A stretch of DNA of 26,495 nucleotides from CP2-2F sp034436235. GTDB lineage: Bacteria; Chloroflexota; Anaerolineae; Aggregatilineales; UBA2796. The stretch is taken from contig DAOTWB010000060.1 of NCBI GenBank assembly GCA_034436235.1, forward strand, positions 1 through 26,495, read 5' to 3'. Of the stretch, positions 15,028 through 23,292 are shown one piece after another. Within the stretch, counting starts at the first letter, position 1. Each line of letters begins with the position of its first letter. The position numbers and the translations under genes are program-made. Under the pieces are notes generated by a model. It had not been told where the DNA came from, searched no databases, and was given only the letters and a program-made list of their open reading frames with translations.

Positions 15028-15573
15028 ATGTCGCTCGTCGTTCGTCCTGCGCAGCTCGCCGATGCGCGCGGCATCGGCATCGTTCACTTGGATACATGGC
15101 GCAGCACGTATACGCCGCTTGTGCCGTCAGGCTATCTGGATCAGTTCAACTACGATGAGCGCGAGCAGGTCTGGCGCGCGCGCCTGAGCAACACACAGGC
15201 GCAGCAGCACGTCTTCGTGGCAGAGCAAAATGAGCAGCTCGTCGGCTTTGCAAGCGGCGGCGTCTCGCGCACGGACGACTTGCCATACACAGCTGAGGTC
15301 TACGCGCTGTATGTGCTGGAAGCGTTTCAGAGACGCGGCATCGGCGTGCGCTTGGTGGCGGCGCTGGCAGAGCGCTTCGCGGCGGACGGACACACGCACA
15401 TGCTGATCTGGGTGCTGAGCGAGAATCGCAACGGACGCGCGTTTTACGAGGCGATAGGCGGCAAATGGCTGCGCGAGAAGCTGATCAACTTCGGCGCTAA
15501 TTTGCTCGAATCGGCATACGGTTACGTCATCGCGGATTTTCTGGCGCGCTACGGCGTGCAGTCATCGGAGTGA
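15028..15573 (+). CDS. GNAT-family N-acetyltransferase
   Basis: This 181-residue protein transfers an acyl group from acetyl-CoA to an amine. The N-terminus VVRPAQLADARGIGIVHLDT is typical of the fold, the acetyl-CoA pyrophosphate loop is QRRGIG at 101-106, and the C-terminal motif NRNGRAFYEAIGGKWL is the family's motif B. It is cytoplasmic, and the substrate is unknown. It lies 3 bp after an EamA transporter and 4 bp before a CpaF-like ATPase, so the three are almost certainly co-transcribed; an acetyltransferase plus exporter pairing would suit detoxification of a small amine, but this is inference. Confidence 0.88.
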   Translation: MSLVVRPAQLADARGIGIVHLDTWRSTYTPLVPSGYLDQFNYDEREQVWRARLSNTQAQQHVFVAEQNEQLVGFASGGVSRTDDLPYTAEVYALYVLEAFQRRGIGVRLVAALAERFAADGHTHMLIWVLSENRNGRAFYEAIGGKWLREKLINFGANLLESAYGYVIADFLARYGVQSSE

Positions 15574-15577
15574 GCTG

Positions 15578-16786
15578 ATGTCTGGCGACTTTGTGAATGG
15601 TCAAGATGATTCGCTTGAGCGATCCGAGCCGACGCCTGAGCTGCTGAGCGCGCGCGGCGTCTCGTTAGCAGGCGTGCTAGAGCGCGTGACCGATCAGTTC
15701 GCAGCTGAGACCGAAGCGCGCCCAGACATTCTTTCAATCGCCGATGCCGCTGAGCGCCGCCGCATTTTGGTCGAGATCGTCGAATACGTGCTGACAGTGG
15801 AAGGCATCCGCCTCTCGCGCGAGGATCGGCTGCGCGTGATCGAAGTTGCCTATAATGACCTGTTCCTGCTCGGCGTGCTACATCCGCTCTTGCGCGATCC
15901 TGAAGTGAACGAGATCGAAATCGCGGCAGCTGATCGCATTTACGTGCGGCGCGGCGCGCAAAAAACGCTGACCGACCTGCGCTTCCGCGATGAATCGCAG
16001 TTAGAGCGCGTGCTGCGCCGCGCCTTGATCGCCACAGGCGAGCAGCTCTACAGCGGCGAGCCGCTGATCGAAGTTGGCGCGCGCTTAATGGAACGTCCTG
16101 CGCGCTTGACTATCACTATGCCGCCTATCAGCATGATGCTGCAAGCGAGCATCCGTCTGCACGCAGCGCAGCCGCGCACGCTGAGCGATTTGATCGGTTC
16201 GCAAGTGCTGAGCGCCGATCAAGCAGCGCAGCTAGAGCGCGCCATCGCCGAGCGGCGCGGCGTGATGCTGGCAGGCGACGTGGAGAGCGGCAAGACGACG
16301 CTTTTACAGGCGCTCCTGCCGTTGATCGCGACGCAGGACGGCAAGCACGCGGCTGCGCAACGCGCCGCTGAGCTGATCTTGCCTGAAAACGTGACCAACG
16401 CTGAAGGCGTCACTTTTGCAGCGCGCCTGAGCGCAGCGCATGAGTTGGTCGCTGAGCGCGGCGGCTGGCTGATCGCCGATGAGCTGCGCTTCGACGAATC
16501 TGAGGCGATGTGGAACGCGCTGACGAGCGATCTCAACGCGCGCGCGCCGCGCTTATTGTGGGCATTTCGGGCTGCCACTGAGCCGACGCGCCTGCGGACG
16601 GCTTTCAGCATGGCAGTGCGGCGCGCCGTGCCGAGCATTGACCAAGCGGTCATTCACAGCGGCTTGCTAGATCGCTTGCCCGTGGTCGTGCTAATGGTGC
16701 GCCGCGACGGCAGACCGCAAGTGTTGCGCATTGCCGCTTGGCGCGCCGATGGCGAGTCGCTGACGCTTGCCGATCAATCGCTTTAG
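15578..16786 (+). CDS. Degenerate CpaF/TadA-like secretion ATPase homologue
   Basis: This 402-residue protein aligns by eye with type II/IV secretion ATPases of the CpaF/TadA branch. The N-terminal domain has LLRDPEVNEIEIAAADRIYV and LTDLRFRDESQLERVLRR, as in CpaF. Walker A is intact (GDVESGKTT, G233-T241). The Walker B region reads WLIADELRFDES (D301-E302), where CpaF has a GEVRG-type sequence. The conserved HAN box expected after it is replaced by LLWAFRAATEPTRLRT. No TadB/TadC, prepilin or peptidase genes are in the window. It may be a repurposed NTPase; a pilus role is not supported here. It starts 4 bp after the GNAT stop, and its stop overlaps that of the convergent PucR gene by 4 bp. 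Confidence 0.7.
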   Translation: MSGDFVNGQDDSLERSEPTPELLSARGVSLAGVLERVTDQFAAETEARPDILSIADAAERRRILVEIVEYVLTVEGIRLSREDRLRVIEVAYNDLFLLGVLHPLLRDPEVNEIEIAAADRIYVRRGAQKTLTDLRFRDESQLERVLRRALIATGEQLYSGEPLIEVGARLMERPARLTITMPPISMMLQASIRLHAAQPRTLSDLIGSQVLSADQAAQLERAIAERRGVMLAGDVESGKTTLLQALLPLIATQDGKHAAAQRAAELILPENVTNAEGVTFAARLSAAHELVAERGGWLIADELRFDESEAMWNALTSDLNARAPRLLWAFRAATEPTRLRTAFSMAVRRAVPSIDQAVIHSGLLDRLPVVVLMVRRDGRPQVLRIAAWRADGESLTLADQSL

Positions 16787-18447
16787 CGCAGCAACAGACG
16801 GCGAATTTTCAGCGCCAGATGCACGGCAAGGCGCGTCTCAGGATTCTCCAGATCGAAGCCGCCTAACTGTCCGATGCGCTCCATGCGGTACAGCAGCGTG
16901 TTGCGATGCACATGCAGCCGATTCGCCGTCTGGCTCAGGTTGCCATGCTCTTCGAAGAAAGTCTCAAGCGTCAGAATGAAATCTTCATTGCCCTGCGATT
17001 CATCCGCCAGCTCGCCGAGCGTCTCGCGATAGAAACTGCGCAGCTCAGGCGTCTCCAGCAGTAGCGAGAGCAGCCGATAGACGCCGAGATCGGCGAAGTA
17101 CAGCGGCTGATTGACTCGCCACTGCTGTGCCACGCGCTGCGCGGCAATTGCCTCTTGATAGCTGGTGCGCCATTGTGCCAAATTTTCAGCCGGCCTGCCA
17201 ACGCCAATGGCGAGATGCGCGTTTGGAAACTGAGCGCGCATTCGATTTGAGACGGCTTCCGCTAATTGACGGACGGCGCGCGGCATCACTTTGCGCGCTG
17301 CAGCATTCTGTGACGGCTGCTCGACTTGGCAAAAGATGACCACGCCGCCTTCCAGCAGCTGCACTAGCGCCTGATTGCCGAGCAGCGCGACCTGCTCATT
17401 GAACGTCGTCTCAAGGCGACGGTCGCTCGGCGCGTTCGGACTGATCCAGCAAGCAGCGAGTGCAGCATAAGCCTTGCTATTCGGCTGATAGCCGAGCCGC
17501 GTCAATTGGCGTAGCGCCTGATCGAGCGGCACGCTGCCGATCAGCAAGCGCTCCAGCACGCTGCCTTGCACACGCTTTTGCGCCTCGCGGATCGCTTTTT
17601 CCTTCGCCATCTCAAGCGCGCAGACGGCAGCGCCGTGCCGCACAAACTGCTGGTCGAGCGCTTCAAAACGCTCGTCGCCATCCGCCAAGAGTGAGAAGAA
17701 GCCGCGCCCTAGCCGATTCGCCACAATCGGCACGGTCAGGCGCTGCGCGCCGCACTCAGGCATGGCGAGCAAGATCGGCTCAGCGGCATGTTGCGCCGCT
17801 TCTTGCCGATCCAAAAAGTGCGCAGGCAAAGCTGACTCAGCGCGCAAGGCTGATTCGAGCGCGGCGAAGCGCGGCGACTCGACAAGGCTGCCGGCTGCCG
17901 CCAGAATATCGAGCCGCTTATCCTGCACGACGACCGTCCTGTTGCTGAGATCGGCGAGCGCTGCGATCACGGCGCGCAAGCCGCGATTTTCCGTGCTGAG
18001 CTGTAGCAGCTGCTCATGGATGATGGCGCCGCGCTCTTCAGGACTAGGCGGCGTGCCGAGCAGCACGCGCACGCAGTCGCGCTCCAGTTGGCGCATTGCC
18101 GAGCCGCTCGGCAAGCTCAAGAGCGGAATGCCGTGTTCTTCAGCAGCCTTGCGCGCCGCGCCATCAATCGCGCCGATCACGCCTATTGCCGCCACTTCCA
18201 TCTGCGCCAAATCGTGGATGATCGCCGTCAAGGTCAGCTTATCGCTGAGCAGATGCAGCGCGTCCATCGAGAGCAGCGCCAGCTCGCGACCTTCTAGCGA
18301 AGGAAAGGCAGGCGGTCGCGTGTGCAGCACAGCCACCCAAGCCACTGGTCGCGCCAAGCCTGCACGACCTGCCACCAAGCGCGTGCCAACAGGCAAGGCA
18401 TAGCGCAACAAATCTTGCACGGCGACTATCGGGCGCATGTTGGTCAT
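16783..18447 (-). CDS. PucR-family transcriptional regulator
   Basis: This 554-residue regulator has the three-part PucR layout. Residues ~8-130 are the PucR N-terminal domain (LLRYALPVGTRLVAGRAGLA, then LEGRELALLSMDAL). The middle is a GAF- or GGDEF-like helical/sensor region (VVQDKRLDILAAAGSL near 175-190). The C-terminus is the HTH_30 domain (NLSQTANRLHVHRNTLLYRM at about 503-522). The family includes activators of purine catabolism, amino-acid and sugar-acid genes. It starts 10 bp after the glnA stop, so control of nitrogen metabolism is plausible, though the ligand is unknown. A second in-frame ATG lies three codons in. Its stop overlaps the convergent ATPase stop. Confidence 0.87.
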   Translation of the reverse strand: MTNMRPIVAVQDLLRYALPVGTRLVAGRAGLARPVAWVAVLHTRPPAFPSLEGRELALLSMDALHLLSDKLTLTAIIHDLAQMEVAAIGVIGAIDGAARKAAEEHGIPLLSLPSGSAMRQLERDCVRVLLGTPPSPEERGAIIHEQLLQLSTENRGLRAVIAALADLSNRTVVVQDKRLDILAAAGSLVESPRFAALESALRAESALPAHFLDRQEAAQHAAEPILLAMPECGAQRLTVPIVANRLGRGFFSLLADGDERFEALDQQFVRHGAAVCALEMAKEKAIREAQKRVQGSVLERLLIGSVPLDQALRQLTRLGYQPNSKAYAALAACWISPNAPSDRRLETTFNEQVALLGNQALVQLLEGGVVIFCQVEQPSQNAAARKVMPRAVRQLAEAVSNRMRAQFPNAHLAIGVGRPAENLAQWRTSYQEAIAAQRVAQQWRVNQPLYFADLGVYRLLSLLLETPELRSFYRETLGELADESQGNEDFILTLETFFEEHGNLSQTANRLHVHRNTLLYRMERIGQLGGFDLENPETRLAVHLALKIRRLLLR

Positions 18448-18457
18448 GTTAGGCTGC

Positions 18458-19792
18458 CTAGTAGTTCAGCAAGTAGCGCTCTAGTTCCCAAGGCGAGACG
18501 CTCAGCACGTAGTCGTTCCACTCCAAGCGTTTCGCCTCTAAAAAGCGCTCGAAGACTGTCAAGCCGAGCGCGGCGTTTGCCAGCTCAGAGCGCTCGAAGG
18601 CATCGAGCGCTTCGTGCAGCGATGTTGGCAAGGTCTCGATCTGACGACGGCGTGCATTGAAAGCGTATAGCTCTTCTTCAGCGGCAGGCGGCAGCGCGGT
18701 ATTGCGCTGAATGCCGTCCAAGCCGCTGTGCAGCATCACAGCGAAGGCGAGGTACGGATTGCAGCTCGGATCGACACAGCGCAGCTCAACGCGCGCGCGG
18801 TCGCGTCCGCTCGGCTGATTGCGCGGCACGCGCAAGAGCGCGGCGCGATTCAATTGCGCCCATGTCACATACACAGGCGCTTCCAAGCCTGCCACCAGAC
18901 GCTTGTAACTGTTCACCAACGGCGCCAGCACGGCGCATATGCCGCGCGCGTGCGCCAACTGTCCTGCCATGAAGGCGCGCCCTAGCGCAGAAAGTCCATA
19001 AGCATCCTCAGGATCGGCGAATAGATTGACGCCGTTCAGATCGGTCAGCATCTGATGTGTGTGCATGCCGCTGCCGGCGACGCCTGCCAAAGGCTTTGGC
19101 ATAAACGTTGCCAATAAGCCGTGATCGCGCGCCACAGAGCGCACTACCAAACGCGCCGTCATGATCGCATCCGCCATTGAGAGCGCTTCAAGCGGCGCGA
19201 AGTCAATCTCATGCTGACCGTCGCCGACTTCAGAGTGCGCCGAGTCGACCGCGATGCCCATCGCCTCAAGCGCATCCGTGATGGCGCGCCGCACGCGCTG
19301 CGTGTGACTATCGCTCACATCGAAGTAGCCTGCGTGATCGCCAGCTTGCGGCACGCTCACACCGTTTTGCGGCGGACGGAACAAGTAGAATTCCAGCTCA
19401 GGCGCAAGGACGTAGCGATAGCCTTGCGCCGCTGCGCTCGCGACAGCGCGCTGCAACACGCCGCGCGGATCGCCGCTATAAGGCTCGCCGTTTGGCGTGT
19501 ACACATCGCAGATCAAGCGCGCCACGCGCTCTGTGCGGCTCGCCCAGGCTTGCACAGCGTATGTAGCCGGATCAGGGCGCAGAAACATATCCGACTCGGC
19601 GATGCGCGCAAAGCCTTCCAACGCTGAGCCATCGAACCAAACGCCATGCTCAAAAGCTGCAGCGAGCTGGCGCGTCGGAATCTGCACCAGCTTGACCATG
19701 CCTGTGATATCAGTGAATTGTAGGTCAAAATAGGCGATCTGGTCGCGCTCAGCGCGCGCGATCACAGCCTCAGCTGCCTCAGAGAGACTCAT
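18458..19792 (-). CDS. glnA: Glutamine synthetase type I-alpha
   Basis: This 444-residue enzyme makes glutamine from glutamate, ammonia and ATP and forms a dodecamer. Signatures include FDGSALEGF (53-61), GQHEIDF, the ATP-binding MPKPLAGVAGSGMHTH, and the flap KRLVAGLEAP. The short length and the lack of the beta-type insertion and adenylylation Tyr loop place it in the Firmicutes-like I-alpha class. R63 (GFARIAESD) matches Bacillus R62, which mediates glutamine feedback inhibition, so feedback control is likely. The C-terminus WELERYLLNY matches the Bacillus WEREQYMSQY ending. The start overlaps the stop of the BtuF-like gene as ATGA, and a PucR regulator follows 10 bp downstream. The pairing suggests nitrogen-responsive control. 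Confidence 0.93.
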   Translation of the reverse strand: MSLSEAAEAVIARAERDQIAYFDLQFTDITGMVKLVQIPTRQLAAAFEHGVWFDGSALEGFARIAESDMFLRPDPATYAVQAWASRTERVARLICDVYTPNGEPYSGDPRGVLQRAVASAAAQGYRYVLAPELEFYLFRPPQNGVSVPQAGDHAGYFDVSDSHTQRVRRAITDALEAMGIAVDSAHSEVGDGQHEIDFAPLEALSMADAIMTARLVVRSVARDHGLLATFMPKPLAGVAGSGMHTHQMLTDLNGVNLFADPEDAYGLSALGRAFMAGQLAHARGICAVLAPLVNSYKRLVAGLEAPVYVTWAQLNRAALLRVPRNQPSGRDRARVELRCVDPSCNPYLAFAVMLHSGLDGIQRNTALPPAAEEELYAFNARRRQIETLPTSLHEALDAFERSELANAALGLTVFERFLEAKRLEWNDYVLSVSPWELERYLLNY

Positions 19793-20718
19793 AGGGTCGC
19801 TTTCTTGAGCGCGGCAACTTGCCAGCCGCTGCCTTCATGTCCAAATCTGAAGACGCTCGGATGCAAAATCTCAGCCAGAATCTCTAACGACTCGACGAGG
19901 CGCGGACCGGGACGATTGAAATACTGATTGCCGTCCGTGAGATAGACGCGTCCTGTTCGCACAGCGCGCAGGCTCTGCCAGCCGTCTAGCGCTTGTAAGA
20001 TCGGCAAATCTTCCGCTGTGCGCGCCATATCAAAGCCACACGGCATCAGGATGATAACTTGCGGATCGGCGGCGCGCAATGCGTCCCACGCCAGCCATGG
20101 CGAGTGCGCGCCTGCCTCGCCAAACAAATTGATGCCGCCTGCCATCTCAACCAGCTCAGGCATCCAGTTGCCAGCTGCCATCAATGGATCGATCCACTCT
20201 AAACAAGCGACCGTCGGTTTATCGGGCAGCGCGTGTGCGCGCTCAGCGATCGCCGTCATGCGCGCCTGCAGCGCCGCCACAACCTCAGCGCCGCGCTCAG
20301 GGACGCCGAGCGCTTCCGCCACGCGCTGGATATCCATGAACACATCGCTCAGCCGATTCGGCTCAAGCGAGACAATCTGCGCTGACGCTGACCACGTGCA
20401 GACCGCTTGTTGCACATCCGCCAGACTGACTGCGCATACTTCGCACAGCGATTGCGTGACGATCACGTCAGGTTGCAATGCTTGCAAGAGCGCTTCGTCC
20501 ACGCGGTAGACCGAGAGCGCCTCGCGCAGCACTTCGCGCACGCGCGCGTTGATCTCTGCGCTGCTGCCCTGCGGATCGAACTTCGGCGCCGTGCAAACAG
20601 GCAAGGTTTTCACTGTCTCAGGATAATCGCACTCATGCGAGCGACCGACCAACTGCTCTGCCATGCCGAGCGCGCACACGATCTCAGTGCTGCTGGGCAA
20701 AAGTGAGACAATACGCAT
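19789..20718 (-). CDS. BtuF-like cobalamin-binding protein without a signal peptide
   Basis: This 309-residue protein has the TroA/BtuF binding-protein fold. The N-terminus MRIVSLLPSSTEIVCALGMA is the first strand-helix of the mature family and there is no signal peptide, so it should be cytoplasmic. LVGRSHECDYPETV and VTQSLCEVCAVSLADV are typical of the cobalamin-binding subgroup, and WIDPLMAAGNWMPELVEMAGG marks the second lobe. No BtuC/BtuD transporter genes are near, so a vitamin B12 import role is not assured; a cytoplasmic corrinoid carrier or sensor is possible. GGAG lies 10 nt before the ATG. It follows alaX by 20 bp and overlaps glnA by 4 bp. Confidence 0.83.
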   Translation of the reverse strand: MRIVSLLPSSTEIVCALGMAEQLVGRSHECDYPETVKTLPVCTAPKFDPQGSSAEINARVREVLREALSVYRVDEALLQALQPDVIVTQSLCEVCAVSLADVQQAVCTWSASAQIVSLEPNRLSDVFMDIQRVAEALGVPERGAEVVAALQARMTAIAERAHALPDKPTVACLEWIDPLMAAGNWMPELVEMAGGINLFGEAGAHSPWLAWDALRAADPQVIILMPCGFDMARTAEDLPILQALDGWQSLRAVRTGRVYLTDGNQYFNRPGPRLVESLEILAEILHPSVFRFGHEGSGWQVAALKKATL

Positions 20719-20738
20719 CTCTCAATAACTCCACATTG

Positions 20739-21935
20739 CTAAACCAACATTGTCAGCGCCGCGTTGATCGCCGCTTGCACTTGATCCAAGTCTGCGCTGG
20801 CGCCGCCGCCTTGCGCCATGTTCGGTCTGCCGCCGCCGCGACCGCCCAGCTGCTCGAGCGCTTTTTTCAAGAGCGGCAGGACGTCCAGCGATACATCCGC
20901 GCTGCGCGCAAAGACCAGCTGCGCTTTCTCGCCGGCGGCGCCCAACAGCGCGACCACGCCCGACTCAGCGACCAGCGCCTGTGCCAGCAGACGCACTTCA
21001 TCGGCGCTGCGCGCAAAAGCGCGCGCCACAAGCCGATATGCGCCATGCGAACTAGCGCTCGCTAAAAGCGACGCCGCCTCATAGACTGCTAATTGCTCGC
21101 GCGCCGCGCGCAGTTCGCTCTGCAAAGCGCGATTTTGCTCCTGCAACCGCGCGACCGTCTCAGGTAATTCCCAATAACCGACCGTCAGCGCAGCCATCAG
21201 GCGATTGATCACCTCGTTCTTCGCTTGAAAGTCGCGCAAGGCGCGCGCGCCGCATTTGAATTCAAGGCGTGTCGTCTCACCGCGCCGCTCTGCCTTGACC
21301 ACTTTGATGATGCCGATCTCGCCCGTGCGCGCCACGTGCGTGCCGCCACAAGCTGTGATATCGAAGCCGCCAACATCCACAATGCGCACCTTGCCGTCCA
21401 CCTCAGGCAGCTTGCGCAGATTGAGCGCTACCAGTTCCTCAGGCGTCGGAAACCAAGCGCGCACAGGACGATCCTCGAGCACAATCTGATTGGCGAGCGC
21501 CTCAACCGCTTCCCATGTCTCAGGCGCAATGTTGACGCGATCCACGTCAATGGTCATGCTTGTCTCGCTCATGTGGACGCTGAGCGTGCGCGCTTGCGCC
21601 ACGCGCTCAAGCGCCTGCGATAGCACGTGCTGCCCGCTGTGATGCGAGCGCAGATCGCGCCTGCGCTCACCATCTATTTCACCGATCACGCGCTGTGCCG
21701 TCAATGGCGATTCAAGCACGTGCAACACTGCCCGATCCGACGGTCGCGTCTGCACGTCCCGCACGCGCACGCCGTTCAACGTGCCGCGATCCGACGGCTG
21801 TCCGCCGCCTTCGGGATAAAAATACGTGCGATCCAAAACGAGCGCAGGCTGCTGCGCATGTGTGGTCACTTCGAGGACGTTCGCCTCAAAGTGCAGCGTA
21901 TAAGCGTCATCGTAGTATAAACGTTCAGTGGTCAT
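20739..21935 (-). CDS. alaX: AlaX-type alanyl-tRNA editing protein with DHHA1 domain
   Basis: This 398-residue protein is a long-form AlaX, a stand-alone relative of the AlaRS editing domain that hydrolyses Ser- or Gly-tRNA(Ala). The zinc motif HSGQH (H99, H103) and CGGTH (C196, H200) are intact, and FYPEGGGQPSDRG lies near 39-51. A coiled-coil linker (LQEQNRALQSELRAAREQL) leads to a DHHA1 domain with GGRGGGRPNMAQGGG at 364-378. It lacks the AlaRS catalytic and tRNA-recognition domains. No Shine-Dalgarno sequence is visible before the ATG. It heads an operon with the BtuF-like gene 20 bp downstream; a hairpin separates it from the E2 gene. Confidence 0.9.
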   Translation of the reverse strand: MTTERLYYDDAYTLHFEANVLEVTTHAQQPALVLDRTYFYPEGGGQPSDRGTLNGVRVRDVQTRPSDRAVLHVLESPLTAQRVIGEIDGERRRDLRSHHSGQHVLSQALERVAQARTLSVHMSETSMTIDVDRVNIAPETWEAVEALANQIVLEDRPVRAWFPTPEELVALNLRKLPEVDGKVRIVDVGGFDITACGGTHVARTGEIGIIKVVKAERRGETTRLEFKCGARALRDFQAKNEVINRLMAALTVGYWELPETVARLQEQNRALQSELRAAREQLAVYEAASLLASASSHGAYRLVARAFARSADEVRLLAQALVAESGVVALLGAAGEKAQLVFARSADVSLDVLPLLKKALEQLGGRGGGRPNMAQGGGASADLDQVQAAINAALTMLV

Positions 21936-21948
21936 GCTGAGAAGTTTA

Positions 21949-22000
21949 GCGCAGCGGCAGCCATTTGAGCAAACGCGCCTGAGCTGTGCTGCCGCAGCGC
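21949..22000 (-). terminator. Imperfect 13-bp hairpin after the E2 gene
   Basis: GCGCAGCGGCAGC (21949-21961) pairs with GCTGCCGCAGCGC (21988-22000) with one mismatch around a 26-nt loop. It lies just past the E2 stop and before the alaX ATG on the same strand; a weak pyrimidine run follows the stem. It could terminate the pdh operon or attenuate read-through into alaX. Confidence 0.4.
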
Positions 22001-22002
22001 GC

Positions 22003-23289
22003 TCACCAAGCCAGCAATGACGGCGTCTGGATCACGTCGCGCAGGTCGCGCAGGAAATGCGCAGCGTGCGCACCATCTACCACGCGATGATCGGCGCTGA
22101 GCGTCATGGTGAGCGTCGGCTTCAAGATCGGCTTGCCTTCGGCATCAGGCACAAAGCTGCGCACTGTTCGCCCGACCGCTAGGATAGCCACTTGCGGCGG
22201 ATTGATGATGGCAGTGAAGCTATCCACGCCGAACATGCCCATGTTGGTGACCGTGAACGTGCCGCCGCTGACCTGATCGAGCGTCAGTTTACCTTCGCGC
22301 GCCAGCGCCGCCAGACGATCTACTTCCTGCTGGATAGCGTACAGCGAGAGCTGTTCAGCGCGATGGATGACAGGCACGATCAAGCCGTCTTGCAACGCGA
22401 CCGCCATGCCGATGTTCGCATTTCGCCAGTAGGAAATCTCATCACCTTCCAAAGTCGCGTTCAGCGCAGGATTTCTGCCGAGCGCCCAAGCGCAGGCTCT
22501 GATCAGCACAGCCGTCACTGAGAGCTTCTCGCCGCGCGCCTTGAGCGTCGCGCGCAGCGCTTCAATCGCGCTCATGTCCACAGTCGTATCGAGGAAGATG
22601 TGCGGCGCGCTCTGGAAGCTCTTCTGCAGGCGCTGCGCAATCGTGCGGCGCATCCCTTCAAGGCGCACAACGCGCCGATCCGCGTGTTCAGCGATGTTCG
22701 GCGGCGGCATTTCTTGCGTGTCGCGCTTGATCAGCGGCGCGGCAGGCTCAGCGGCGCGCTGCGCGAGCGCCGCTTGAACATCCGTGCCTTGCACGCGCCC
22801 GCCGCGACCTGTGCCTTGAACTTCCGCCAGATCGACGCCGTGTTCAGCCGCCAGACGGCGTGCCGCAGGCGTCGCGCGCACCTTGCCGAGCGCTTGTTCC
22901 ACGTCGCGACGCATGATCTTGCCATCGCGACCGCTGCCTTGCACTGCGGCGAGATCGAGCTGATTGCTCTCAGCGATGCGCCGCGCCAAAGGCGTCGCGC
23001 TCGGCGCGCTCTCAGCCGCGATAGCCGCTGTAGCTGTCTCTGCTACCTCGTTTGGACGCAACAAGTAGCAGATGACCTGCGTCACAGGCACGACGTCGCC
23101 CGCTTTGTAGAGAATTTGATGGATGACGCCGTCCTCAGGCGCTTCAACTTCCATGTTGACCTTGTCGGTCGTCACTTCGCAGATCGGATCGCCGCTGCGC
23201 ACGCGGTCGCCTTCGCGCACCAGCCACTGCACGATCTCGCAGCTCTCCAGAGTGAAGCCGAACTTCGGCATGATGATCGGCACAGGCAT
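22003..23289 (-). CDS. 2-oxo acid dehydrogenase E2 with two PSBD domains
   Basis: This 428-residue dihydrolipoamide acyltransferase is the core of a pyruvate- or acetoin-dehydrogenase complex; it passes an acyl group from E1 to CoA. One lipoyl domain has the lipoylated Lys at K43 (TTDKVNME). Two peripheral-subunit-binding domains follow, at 99-134 (ATPLARRIAESNQLDL) and 140-175 (ATPAARRLAAEHGVDL); one is the usual number. The catalytic domain carries DHRVVDG with H401. The ATG is 3 bp after the E1-beta stop with an AGGTGAG site upstream. It is the last gene of the gpsA-E1-E2 operon. The substrate (pyruvate or acetoin) is not decided by the sequence. Confidence 0.9.
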   Translation of the reverse strand: MPVPIIMPKFGFTLESCEIVQWLVREGDRVRSGDPICEVTTDKVNMEVEAPEDGVIHQILYKAGDVVPVTQVICYLLRPNEVAETATAAIAAESAPSATPLARRIAESNQLDLAAVQGSGRDGKIMRRDVEQALGKVRATPAARRLAAEHGVDLAEVQGTGRGGRVQGTDVQAALAQRAAEPAAPLIKRDTQEMPPPNIAEHADRRVVRLEGMRRTIAQRLQKSFQSAPHIFLDTTVDMSAIEALRATLKARGEKLSVTAVLIRACAWALGRNPALNATLEGDEISYWRNANIGMAVALQDGLIVPVIHRAEQLSLYAIQQEVDRLAALAREGKLTLDQVSGGTFTVTNMGMFGVDSFTAIINPPQVAILAVGRTVRSFVPDAEGKPILKPTLTMTLSADHRVVDGAHAAHFLRDLRDVIQTPSLLAW

Positions 23290-23292
23290 GGC

